Shown piece after piece: positions 1 through 12,083 of a stretch of DNA of 64,000 nucleotides (position 1 is the stretch's first letter; the number at the start of each line of letters is the position of its first letter). The stretch comes from Trichobilharzia regenti (taxonomy: Eukaryota > Platyhelminthes > Trematoda > Strigeidida > Schistosomatidae). The stretch covers positions 56,797,267 through 56,861,266 of the forward strand of contig OX235270.1 of assembly GCA_944472135.2 (NCBI GenBank), given 5' to 3'. Both the position numbers and the translations under genes were made by a program. The notes under the pieces were generated by a model. It made no database searches. It worked only from the letters and a program-made list of their open reading frames with translations, and was not told the origin of the DNA.

Positions 1-838
1 TCGAAAATTTGCCAGTGCGGAGGAGTTATGCATATACAAAAATAGACAGAAGCCATTGATGGCTTTGTATACAGATGTATTGAGTGCCGAAGGAAGAAAT
101 CGGTTCGAGAAGGTTTGTCGTTGTTTTTTAGTTAACAGATCCCTTAGGAACTTTTCTCTCAAGGTCTAAACTACCTTTGACGAAAATTTTAATGATCTGT
201 AACTTTTGGGTCCTGAAAAGAGCAGTCACAGCTACAGCTTATGAAACAGAAAATTCAGAGGTGTCAGCAGTGCAATGGTACAACTACTGCAGAGATGTTT
301 CCTCCTGAAAAATGAACACCCTGACTCAAGTTCTCGGAGGAGTCGGCAGCATAGTCCATATCGATGAGACTGTACTTATAAAAAGGAAATATAACCGTGA
401 GAGATTACAAGCAAACCAGTAGTGGATACTGGGTATCTACGACACGACACTGCGCAAAGGGTATATAAAAGCGACTCCCAGTCGCAGTGCAGCAGTACTA
501 GTGCCTATTATTAAGCGTTTGGTGTTGCCGGGGACGACTATTCATACAGATGAATGGAGCGGATACCGTCAATTATCGAACCATGGGTACATTCATCATG
601 TTGTTAATCATACGGACGGTTTCCGGAATCCTTTAGATGGAACCCACACCAGTTCCATTGAAAGTTTTAGGAGTCGTCTAAAAAGACGTATAAGAGCGGT
701 TAATGGATCGAGAAATACCATGATTTACAGTTACCTGGATGAATTTATATACCGAAACTGGTTTCATACGACTATGAAGACTCCCATGAGAAACTGGGAG
801 GTTTTTTTGAGACATATACGCGAGCGCCATCCTTTGTA
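1..838 (+). pseudogene. Merlin-type (IS1595/ISXO2-like) DNA transposase, decayed and cut by window edge
   Basis: Cut-and-paste DDE transposase of the Merlin superfamily, which are eukaryotic relatives of bacterial IS1595 transposases. Frame 1 opens with a zinc-ribbon-like segment, CQCGG followed by CIEC and a basic RRKKSVREG. Later segments carry NYCRD, IDET (first catalytic Asp), HTDEWSGY (second Asp), VNHTDGF, and IESFRSRLKR (catalytic Glu). The best preserved part is 501-838, ending FLRHIRERHPL and a stop. Reading is broken by stops near 43, 157, 315 and 418 and by a frame change between about 160 and 215, so no functional enzyme is made. The start lies outside the window. Family assignment rests on motif order; Merlin elements are known from schistosomes. 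Confidence 0.82.
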
Positions 839-1019
839 ACTGTTTATTATGATTGCATTACTTTTATATAAATCGTTTTTTACAATTATGCGCCTTCCTT
901 CTTGGGCCTTCTCATTGGCCGAAGTTGTCCCTGTCAAGGTCATTTTCGCGTTAAAAGGTCGTTTCGGTTTGGGCCGCTATTCTTTAGAGTCACCGGGTAA
1001 GGGCTATAAATGTATCTCA

Positions 1020-1146
1020 AAAGGATCTCATTTATAGTCATTTGGATGAATATATGTACAGGATATGGTGTAACTTCTCAATTGATAGTCCCATGCTAAC
1101 TGCGAGATTTTTCTCTCACATGTTTGAGAAAGATATCCCATGTAAC
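1020..1146 (+). pseudogene. C-terminal scrap of a second Merlin transposase copy
   Basis: The frame covering this segment reads HLYSHLDEYMYRIW and then SPMLTARFFSHMFEKDIP. This aligns with the end of the upstream copy, which reads MIYSYLDEFIYRNW and then TPMRNWEVFLRHIRERHP. It is a diverged tandem remnant with no catalytic residues. The segment between the copies (841-1019) shows no recognisable motif. Confidence 0.6.
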
Positions 1147-1417
1147 CTTTTTATTATCTATTTTATGCTTTTTTTCTATAAATATAAATTTCCACTCATC
1201 ATATATGACTCCTTAATGTGATTGGTCCGTTCGAGGTCGTTTGCTGATTGGTTGCTAGTGGTGTCGAAAGTTTAACTTTCCCAAATTATGAAATAAAAAC
1301 AAGGTACGAAAACAACGAGCAAACACAATGTTTCAAAAACACAAATTGATATGATACACCACACGTATATACAAAGAGTGCAAATAACCTCGCGGATCAT
1401 GTTTTGGTGGAATTCTT

Positions 1418-3195
1418 TTGAGGAATCTCAGGACTTACACCAGTACGCCTACAACCCTTCAGTTTGACGATTGTAAGTTGTGGAATGTCCGGATACAAAC
1501 AAGATTAATCAATAAATACAGTGCTTGGAACCCACACAATTATTTAACACAAACATATGTACAATCAATACATCAAATGTTGTGGATTCTGGCACGACAA
1601 ACTACCCTTGAAGAACTGTAGGACTTACAGCAATACGCCTACAGCCCTACTCAAGTTGACGCCCTAGGCTGGAACGTCCTCGCATAGTTCATTTGCGGAC
1701 ATCCTTCTATCAGCTATATCCTCAAATCTGAACGGCAACACGCTCATGTCATTGTATCGTAGATTATAGATGACTATCTGACACACGACATATCTGATCA
1801 ACTAAGCGTAGAAACAGGGTGATTTACACCAAAGATAATAACATTCAAATAGTAATTTGAAACTTGAAATGCCTTTATTCATTGCATGAGTGATCTGAAC
1901 TCAAATTCGGTCCTAGAGGTAAAAGCGAGACGCCTACCTACTCGACTGCGAAGAAAGTGGGAGAAGATAAGCTCTCGTATAGAAAACGAAGATTTAGAGG
2001 CATGGGTCGACGATACACTGAGTTTAGTGACAGATAATGTTAATCAGACTTTGAGTAAATTCGCCAGTATATTGCATCCGGCTTCTGAAACTGAGAGGTC
2101 AGTGAGTAAGGCAAAGTCATTTGTGACGAGATGTCAGTCTCGTCTCATAAAACGTCAATGCCCAGCTCTTGCTACGCTCGGGCCCACGCTGTTCATTGCA
2201 GTTTTTCAGAAACGCTTAATAGTAACAGACGCGAAAACCAAAACACCGATTGGCCGCTTGGGAATTCTTTATTGTAACACCAACATATAAAAAGTATTTC
2301 TATTAAGGTCTGTGAACAAATATTACAATAATAAATCACATGAATACTTCTGATGGTTGTCTCCTGACTTCTTTCTGAACAGCGACCGATGAGACGATGA
2401 CTGGCTGATTGATGCCTCCACGAAAATTGGGGAAGTTGGGTTTGAGCAAACAACCACGAACTGATCGTTCAATCTTCAAGCACATTGACACTCCCCGCCA
2501 GAAAATGGGATCCATCCCATTTTGCCATCACGACCAATACACGTTGACTTGGATGCCACTGCGAGAACCTGGGTCACACGGACAGAGCTGAAATGAAAAA
2601 CAAACAGAAAAGCCAACACACCACAGACGTACTCACAGCACAATCTCACACATCGCTGACGACCTGCGCCTTCAGACAGAGACCTCCTCTTGACATCTTG
2701 CAACACAATCGCCACTTACTAGAATGACTCTTGCAGAAAGCAACGTGACCATAGCACCACCTCATGATACTCTACACACATCCACTTATCTATTCACCAT
2801 CAATTACCATTGCGATCGCTTGTCGCTCATTCTGCCTCAGTTCTAGCAATGGTGACGTATGCAAGCCTCAGTCGTCCACACGTTTGCTCCCCGGTGTGTG
2901 GGACCACAGCTAATCATTATCTCCGTGTGCATGTCATTCTCAGCAATAGGCTCCCCGGCGTACATGACCCATCTGCTGTCTCTAACATCAATCATTTCAT
3001 TCATGGATGTAGAAGACTCGAAACAACTTCAGAAGTAATCACGACGAAAATTTTAACAAAATTACGCAATGAAAACTAGATACGAAAACAAGGAATAAAC
3101 ACAATGAATCCCATAAACACTAATTGATATGACACACCACACGTATATGCAAACAGTACAAATATCCTCGCCGATCATATCTTGGTGGAATTCCC
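1418..3195 (+). repeat. Array 1 unit 1 (gag fragment 1886-2125)
   Basis: First full unit; block A begins TTGAGGAATCTCAGG. It shares with unit 2 an AAAAAGTATTTC variant in block B where all later units have AAAAAATATTTC. The gag-derived frame runs 1886-2290; only roughly its first 80 residues are gag and the rest is block B read through. Confidence 0.88.
1886..2125 (+). pseudogene. BEL/Pao gag fragment, representative copy (repeated in all seven array 1 units)
   Basis: Residues 1-80 of the open frame (MSDLNSNSVLEV, RRLPTRLRRKWEKISSRIE, VNQTLSKFASILHP) match the middle of the fuller minus-strand gag genes at 15.5-16.2 kb and 17.5-18.3 kb (MSDLNSSSVLEE, RRLPTRLQRKWVKISSRME, VNESMSKFASLLHL). The fragment lacks the N-terminal gag part and the zinc-knuckle part, so no function is expected. 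It is joined upstream to block A at TTTATTCATTGCATGAG and downstream to block B. Equivalent copies start at 3664, 5441, 7219, 8996, 10774 and 12552. No promoter or start context stands out. Confidence 0.8.
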
Positions 3196-4972
3196 TTGAG
3201 GAATCTCAGGACTTACACCAGTACGCCTACAACCCTTCAGTTTGACGATTGTAAGTTGTGGAATGTCCGGATACAAACAAGATTAATCAATAAATACAGT
3301 GCTTGGAACCCACACAATTATTTAACACAAACATATGTACAATCAATACATCAAATGTTGTGGATTCTGGCACGACAAACTACCCTTGAAGAACTGTAGG
3401 ACTTACAGCAATACGCCTACAGCCCTACTCAAGTTGACGCCCTAGGCTGGAACGTCCTCGCATAGTTCATTTGCGGACATCCTTCTATCAGCTATATCCT
3501 CAAATCTGAACGGCAACACGCTCATGTCATTGTATCGTAGATTATAGATGACTATCTGACACACGACATATCTGATCAACTAAGCGTAGAAACAGGGTGA
3601 TTTACACCAAAGATAATAACATTCAAATAGTAATTTGAAACTTGAAATGCCTTTATTCATTGCATGAGTGATCTGAACTCAAATTCGGTCCTAGAGGTAA
3701 AAGCGAGACGCCTACCTACTCGACTGCGAAGAAAGTGGGAGAAGATAAGCTCTCGTATAGAAAACGAAGATTTAGAGGCATGGGTCGACGATACACTGAG
3801 TTTAGTGACAGATAATGTTAATCAGACTTTGAGTAAATTCGCCAGTATATTGCATCCGGCTTCTGAAACTGAGAGGTCAGTGAGTAAGGCAAAGTCATTT
3901 GTGACGAGATGTCAGTCTCGTCTCATAAAACGTCAATGCCCAGCTCTTGCTACGCTCGGGCCCACGCTGTTCATTGCAGTTTTTCAGAAACGCTTAATAG
4001 TAACAGACGCGAAAACCAAAACACCGATTGGCCGCTTGGGAATTCTTTATTGTAACACCAACATATAAAAAGTATTTCTATTAAGGTCTGTGAACAAATA
4101 TTACAATAATAAATCACATGAATACTTCTGATGGTTGTCTCCTGACTTCTTTCTGAACAGCGACCGATGAGACGATGACTGGCTGATTGATGCCTCCACG
4201 AAAATTGGGGAAGTTGGGTTTGAGCAAACAACCACGAACTGATCGTTCAATCTTCAAGCACATTGACACTCCCCGCCAGAAAATGGGATCCATCCCATTT
4301 TGCCATCACGACCAATACACGTTGACTTGGATGCCACTGCGAGAACCTGGGTCACACGGACAGAGCTGAAATGGAAAACAAACAGAAAAGCCAACACACC
4401 ACAGACGTACTCACAGCACAATCTCACACATCGCTGACGACCTGCGCCTTCAGACAGAGACCTCCTCTTGACATCTTGCAACACAATCGCCACTTACTAG
4501 AATGACTCTTGCAGAAAGCAACGTGACCATAGCACCACCTCATGATACTCTACACACATCCACTTATCTATTCACCATCAATTACCATTGCGATCGCTTG
4601 TCGCTCATTCTGCCTCAGTTCTAGCAATGGTGACGTATGCAAGCCTCAGTCGTCCACACGTTTGCTCCCCGGTGTGTGGGACCACAGCTAATCATTATCT
4701 CCGTGTGCATGTCATTCTCAGCAATAGGCTCCCCGGCGTACATGACCCATCTGCTGTCTCTAACATCAATCATTTCATTCATGGATGTAGAAGACTCGAA
4801 ACAACTTCAGAAGTAATCACGACGAAAATTTTAACAAAATTACGCAATGAAAACTAGATACGAAAACAAGGAATAAACACAATGAATCCATAAACACTAA
4901 TTGATATGACACACCACACGTATATGCAAACAGTACAAATATCCTCGCCGATCATATCTTGGTGGAATTCCC
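3196..4972 (+). repeat. Array 1 unit 2 (gag fragment 3664-3903)
   Basis: Nearly identical to unit 1, including the AAAAAGTATTTC variant. It is one base shorter because of a missing C in a CCC run near 4890. Confidence 0.88.
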
Positions 4973-6750
4973 TTGAGGAATCTCAGGACTTACACCAGTA
5001 CGCCTACAACCCTTCAGTTTGACGATTGTAAGTTGTGGAATGTCCGGATACAAACAAGATTAATCAATAAATACAGTGCTTGGAACCCACACAATTATTT
5101 AACACAAACATATGTACAATCAATACATCAAATGTTGTGGATTCTGGCACGACAAACTACCCTTGAAGAACTGTAGGACTTACAGCAATACGCCTACAGC
5201 CCTACTCAAGTTGACGCCCTAGGCTGGAACGTCCTCGCATAGTTCATTTGCGGACATCCTTCTATCAGCTATATCCTCAAATCTGAACGGCAACACGCTC
5301 ATGTCATTGTATCGTAGATTATAGATGACTATCTGACACACGACATATCTGATCAACTAAGCGTAGAAACAGGGTGATTTACACCAAAGATAATAACATT
5401 CAAATAGTAATTTGAAACTTGAAATGCCTTTATTCATTGCATGAGTGATCTGAACTCAAATTCGGTCCTAGAGGTAAAAGCGAGACGCCTACCTACTCGA
5501 CTGCGAAGAAAGTGGGAGAAGATAAGCTCTCGTATAGAAAACGAAGATTTAGAGGCATGGGTCGACGATACACTGAGTTTAGTGACAGATAATGTTAATC
5601 AGACTTTGAGTAAATTCGCCAGTATATTGCATCCGGCTTCTGAAACTGAGAGGTCAGTGAGTAAGGCAAAGTCATTTGTGACGAGATGTCAGTCTCGTCT
5701 CATAAAACGTCAATGCCCAGCTCTTGCTACGCTCGGGCCCACGCTGTTCATTGCAGTTTTTCAGAAACGCTTAATAGTAACAGACGCGAAAACCAAAACA
5801 CCGATTGGCCGCTTGGGAATTCTTTATTGTAACACCAACATATAAAAAATATTTCTATTAAGGTCTGTGAACAAATATTACAATAATAAATCACATGAAT
5901 ACTTCTGATGGTTGTCTCCTGACTTCTTTCTGAACAGCGACCGATGAGACGATGACTGGCTGATTGATGCCTCCACGAAAATTGGGGAAGTTGGGTTTGA
6001 GCAAACAACCACGAACTGATCGTTCAATCTTCAAGCACATTGACACTCCCCGCCAGAAAATGGGATCCATCCCATTTTGCCATCACGACCAATACACGTT
6101 GACTTGGATGCCACTGCGAGAACCTGGGTCACACGGACAGAGCTGAAATGGAAAACAAACAGAAAAGCCAACACACCACAGACGTACTCACAGCACAATC
6201 TCACACATCGCTGACGACCTGCGCCTTCAGACAGAGACCTCCTCTTGACATCTTGCAACACAATCGCCACTTACTAGAATGACTCTTGCAGAAAGCAACG
6301 TGACCATAGCACCACCTCATGATACTCTACACACATCCACTTATCTATTCACCATCAATTACCATTGCGATCGCTTGTCGCTCATTCTGCCTCAGTTCTA
6401 GTAATGGTGACGTATGCAAGCCTCAGTCGTCCACACGTTTGCTCCCCGGTGTGTGGGACCACAGCTAATCATTATCTCCGTGTGCATGTCATTCTCAGCA
6501 ATAGGCTCCCCGGCGTACATGACCCATCTGCTGTCTCTAACATCAATCATTTCATTCATGGATGTAGAAGACTCGAAACAACTTCAGAAGTAATCACGAC
6601 GAAAATTTTAACAAAATTACGCAATGAAAACTAGATACGAAAACAAGGAATAAACACAATGAATCCCATAAACACTAATTGATATGACACACCACACGTA
6701 TATGCAAACAGTACAAATATCCTCGCCGATCATATCTTGGTGGAATTCCC
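4973..6750 (+). repeat. Array 1 unit 3 (gag fragment 5441-5680)
   Basis: First unit with the AAAAAATATTTC form of block B. Block C has TTCTAGTAATGG where units 1 and 2 have TTCTAGCAATGG. Confidence 0.88.
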
Positions 6751-8527
6751 TTGAGGAATCTCAGGACTTACACCAGTACGCCTACAACCCTTCAGTTTGA
6801 CGATTGTAAGTTGTGGAATGTCCGGATACAAACAAGATTAATCAATAAATACAGTGCTTGGAACCCACACAATTATTTAACACAAACATATGTACAATCA
6901 ATACATCAAATGTTGTGGATTCTGGCACGACAAACTACCCTTGAAGAACTGTAGGACTTACAGCAATACGCCTACAGCCCTACTCAAGTTGACGCCCTAG
7001 GCTGGAACGTCCTCGCATAGTTCATTTGCGGACATCCTTCTATCAGCTATATCCTCAAATCTGAACGGCAACACGCTCATGTCATTGTATCGTAGATTAT
7101 AGATGACTATCTGACACACGACATATCTGATCAACTAAGCGTAGAAACAGGGTGATTTACACCAAAGATAATAACATTCAAATAGTAATTTGAAACTTGA
7201 AATGCCTTTATTCATTGCATGAGTGATCTGAACTCAAATTCGGTCCTAGAGGTAAAAGCGAGACGCCTACCTACTCGACTGCGAAGAAAGTGGGAGAAGA
7301 TAAGCTCTCGTATAGAAAACGAAGATTTAGAGGCATGGGTCGACGATACACTGAGTTTAGTGACAGATAATGTTAATCAGACTTTGAGTAAATTCGCCAG
7401 TATATTGCATCCGGCTTCTGAAACTGAGAGGTCAGTGAGTAAGGCAAAGTCATTTGTGACGAGATGTCAGTCTCGTCTCATAAAACGTCAATGCCCAGCT
7501 CTTGCTACGCTCGGGCCCACGCTGTTCATTGCAGTTTTTCAGAAACGCTTAATAGTAACAGACGCGAAAACCAAAACACCGATTGGCCGCTTGAGAATTC
7601 TTTATTGTAACACCAACATATAAAAAATATTTCTATTAAGGTCTGTGAACAAATATTACAATAATAAATCACATGAATACTTCTGATGGTTGTCTCCTGA
7701 CTTCTTTCTGAACAGCGACCGATGAGACGATGACTGGCTGATTGATGCCTCCACGAAAATTGAGGAAGTTGGGTTTGAGCAAACAACCACGAACTGATCG
7801 TTCAATCTTCAAGCACATTGACACTCCCCGCCAGAAAATGGGATCCATCCCATTTTGCCATCACGACCAATACACGTTGACTTGGATGCCACTGCGAGAA
7901 CCTGGGTCACACGGACAGAGCTGAAATGGAAAACAAACAGAAAAGCCAACACACCACAGACGTACTCACAGCACAATCTCACACATCGCTGACGACCTGC
8001 GCCTTCAGACAGAGACCTCCTCTTGACATCTTGCAACACAATCGCCACTTACTAGAATGACTCTTGCAGAAAGCAACGTGACCATAGCACCACCTCATGA
8101 TACTCTACACACATCCACTTATCTATTCACCATCAATTACCATTGCGATCGCTTGTCGCTCATCTGCCTCAGTTCTAGTAATGGTGACGTATGCAAGCCT
8201 CAGTCTTTCACACGTTTGCTCCCCGGTGTGTGGGACCACAGCTAATCATTATCTCCGTGTGCATGTCATTCTCAGCAATAGGCTCCCCGGCGTACATGAC
8301 CCATCTGCTGTCTCTAACATCAATCATTTCATTCATGGATGTAGAAGACTCGAAACAACTTCAGAAGTAATCACGACGAAAATTTTAACAAAATTACGCA
8401 ATGAAAACTAGATACGAAAACAAGGAATAAACACAATGAATCCCATAAACACTAATTGATATGACACACCACACGTATATGCAAACAGTACAAATATCCT
8501 CGCCGATCATATCTTGGTGGAATTCCC
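6751..8527 (+). repeat. Array 1 unit 4 (gag fragment 7219-7458)
   Basis: Carries two G-to-A changes in block B, CTTGAGAATTC near 7591 and ATTGAGGAAG near 7759, shared only with unit 6. Block C has CAGTCTTTCACACG instead of CAGTCGTCCACACG, a change shared with units 5 and 6, and lacks one T in TCATTCTGCC (8162). Confidence 0.88.
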
Positions 8528-10305
8528 TTGAGGAATCTCAGGACTTACACCAGTACGCCTACAACCCTTCAGTTTGACGATTGTAAGTTGTGGAATGTCC
8601 GGATACAAACAAGATTAATCAATAAATACAGTGCTTGGAACCCACACAATTATTTAACACAAACATATGTACAATCAATACATCAAATGTTGTGGATTCT
8701 GGCACGACAAACTACCCTTGAAGAACTGTAGGACTTACAGCAATACGCCTACAGCCCTACTCAAGTTGACGCCCTAGGCTGGAACGTCCTCGCATAGTTC
8801 ATTTGCGGACATCCTTCTATCAGCTATATCCTCAAATCTGAACGGCAACACGCTCATGTCATTGTATCGTAGATTATAGATGACTATCTGACACACGACA
8901 TATCTGATCAACTAAGCGTAGAAACAGGGTGATTTACACCAAAGATAATAACATTCAAATAGTAATTTGAAACTTGAAATGCCTTTATTCATTGCATGAG
9001 TGATCTGAACTCAAATTCGGTCCTAGAGGTAAAAGCGAGACGCCTACCTACTCGACTGCGAAGAAAGTGGGAGAAGATAAGCTCTCGTATAGAAAACGAA
9101 GATTTAGAGGCATGGGTCGACGATACACTGAGTTTAGTGACAGATAATGTTAATCAGACTTTGAGTAAATTCGCCAGTATATTGCATCCGGCTTCTGAAA
9201 CTGAGAGGTCAGTGAGTAAGGCAAAGTCATTTGTGACGAGATGTCAGTCTCGTCTCATAAAACGTCAATGCCCAGCTCTTGCTACGCTCGGGCCCACGCT
9301 GTTCATTGCAGTTTTTCAGAAACGCTTAATAGTAACAGACGCGAAAACCAAAACACCGATTGGCCGCTTGGGAATTCTTTATTGTAACACCAACATATAA
9401 AAAATATTTCTATTAAGGTCTGTGAACAAATATTACAATAATAAATCACATGAATACTTCTGATGGTTGTCTCCTGACTTCTTTCTGAACAGCGACCGAT
9501 GAGACGATGACTGGCTGATTGATGCCTCCACGAAAATTGGGGAAGTTGGGTTTGAGCAAACAACCACGAACTGATCGTTCAATCTTCAAGCACATTGACA
9601 CTCCCCGCCAGAAAATGGGATCCATCCCATTTTGCCATCACGACCAATACACGTTGACTTGGATGCCACTGCGAGAACCTGGGTCACACGGACAGAGCTG
9701 AAATGGAAAACAAACAGAAAAGCCAACACACCACAGACGTACTCACAGCACAATCTCACACATCGCTGACGACCTGCGCCTTCAGACAGAGACCTCCTCT
9801 TGACATCTTGCAACACAATCGCCACTTACTAGAATGACTCTTGCAGAAAGCAACGTGACCATAGCACCACCTCATGATACTCTACACACATCCACTTATC
9901 TATTCACCATCAATTACCATTGCGATCGCTTGTCGCTCATCCTGCCTCAGTTCTAGTAATGGTGACGTATGCAAGCCTCAGTCTTTCACACGTTTGCTCC
10001 CCGGTGTGTGGGACCACAGCTAATCATTATCTCCGTGTGCATGTCATTCTCAGCAATAGGCTCCCCGGCGTACATGACCCATCTGCTGTCTCTAACATCA
10101 ATCATTTCATTCATGGATGTAGAAGACTCGAAACAACTTCAGAAGTAATCACGACGAAAATTTTAACAAAATTACGCAATGAAAACTAGATACGAAAACA
10201 AGGAATAAACACAATGAATCCCATAAACACTAATTGATATGACACACCACACGTATATGCAAACAGTACAAATATCCTCGCCGATCATATCTTGGTGGAA
10301 TTCCC
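8528..10305 (+). repeat. Array 1 unit 5 (gag fragment 8996-9235)
   Basis: Block B is of the CTTGGGAATTC type (as in units 3 and 7) and block C of the CAGTCTTTCACACG type (as in units 4 and 6). It also has TCATCCTGCC, shared with units 6 and 7. Confidence 0.88.
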
Positions 10306-12083
10306 TTGAGGAATCTCAGGACTTACACCAGTACGCCTACAACCCTTCAGTTTGACGATTGTAAGTTGTGGAATGTCCGGATACAAACAAGATTAATCAA
10401 TAAATACAGTGCTTGGAACCCACACAATTATTTAACACAAACATATGTACAATCAATACATCAAATGTTGTGGATTCTGGCACGACAAACTACCCTTGAA
10501 GAACTGTAGGACTTACAGCAATACGCCTACAGCCCTACTCAAGTTGACGCCCTAGGCTGGAACGTCCTCGCATAGTTCATTTGCGGACATCCTTCTATCA
10601 GCTATATCCTCAAATCTGAACGGCAACACGCTCATGTCATTGTATCGTAGATTATAGATGACTATCTGACACACGACATATCTGATCAACTAAGCGTAGA
10701 AACAGGGTGATTTACACCAAAGATAATAACATTCAAATAGTAATTTGAAACTTGAAATGCCTTTATTCATTGCATGAGTGATCTGAACTCAAATTCGGTC
10801 CTAGAGGTAAAAGCGAGACGCCTACCTACTCGACTGCGAAGAAAGTGGGAGAAGATAAGCTCTCGTATAGAAAACGAAGATTTAGAGGCATGGGTCGACG
10901 ATACACTGAGTTTAGTGACAGATAATGTTAATCAGACTTTGAGTAAATTCGCCAGTATATTGCATCCGGCTTCTGAAACTGAGAGGTCAGTGAGTAAGGC
11001 AAAGTCATTTGTGACGAGATGTCAGTCTCGTCTCATAAAACGTCAATGCCCAGCTCTTGCTACGCTCGGGCCCACGCTGTTCATTGCAGTTTTTCAGAAA
11101 CGCTTAATAGTAACAGACGCGAAAACCAAAACACCGATTGGCCGCTTGAGAATTCTTTATTGTAACACCAACATATAAAAAATATTTCTATTAAGGTCTG
11201 TGAACAAATATTACAATAATAAATCACATGAATACTTCTGATGGTTGTCTCCTGACTTCTTTCTGAACAGCGACCGATGAGACGATGACTGGCTGATTGA
11301 TGCCTCCACGAAAATTGAGGAAGTTGGGTTTGAGCAAACAACCACGAACTGATCGTTCAATCTTCAAGCACATTGACACTCCCCGCCAGAAAATGGGATC
11401 CATCCCATTTTGCCATCACGACCAATACACGTTGACTTGGATGCCACTGCGAGAACCTGGGTCACACGGACAGAGCTGAAATGGAAAACAAACAGAAAAG
11501 CCAACACACCACAGACGTACTCACAGCACAATCTCACACATCGCTGACGACCTGCGCCTTCAGACAGAGACCTCCTCTTGACATCTTGCAACACAATCGC
11601 CACTTACTAGAATGACTCTTGCAGAAAGCAACGTGACCATAGCACCACCTCATGATACTCTACACACATCCACTTATCTATTCACCATCAATTACCATTG
11701 CGATCGCTTGTCGCTCATCCTGCCTCAGTTCTAGTAATGGTGACGTATGCAAGCCTCAGTCTTTCACACGTTTGCTCCCCGGTGTGTGGGACCACAGCTA
11801 ATCATTATCTCCGTGTGCATGTCATTCTCAGCAATAGGCTCCCCGGCGTACATGACCCATCTGCTGTCTCTAACATCAATCATTTCATTCATGGATGTAG
11901 AAGACTCGAAACAACTTCAGAAGTAATCACGACGAAAATTTTAACAAAATTACGCAATGAAAACTAGATACGAAAACAAGGAATAAACACAATGAATCCC
12001 ATAAACACTAATTGATATGACACACCACACGTATATGCAAACAGTACAAATATCCTCGCCGATCATATCTTGGTGGAATTCCC
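10306..12083 (+). repeat. Array 1 unit 6 (gag fragment 10774-11013)
   Basis: Shares the two block B variants of unit 4 (CTTGAGAATTC near 11146, ATTGAGGAAG near 11314), so units 4 and 6 are closer to each other than to the unit between them. Confidence 0.88.

Noticed and set aside
2476..2715. Repeated minus-strand frame of 79 codons in each array 1 unit, Cys-rich and membrane-like
   Set aside because: It lies in non-coding block B, overlaps other frames, and its conservation follows from unit identity. No start context or homologous family.
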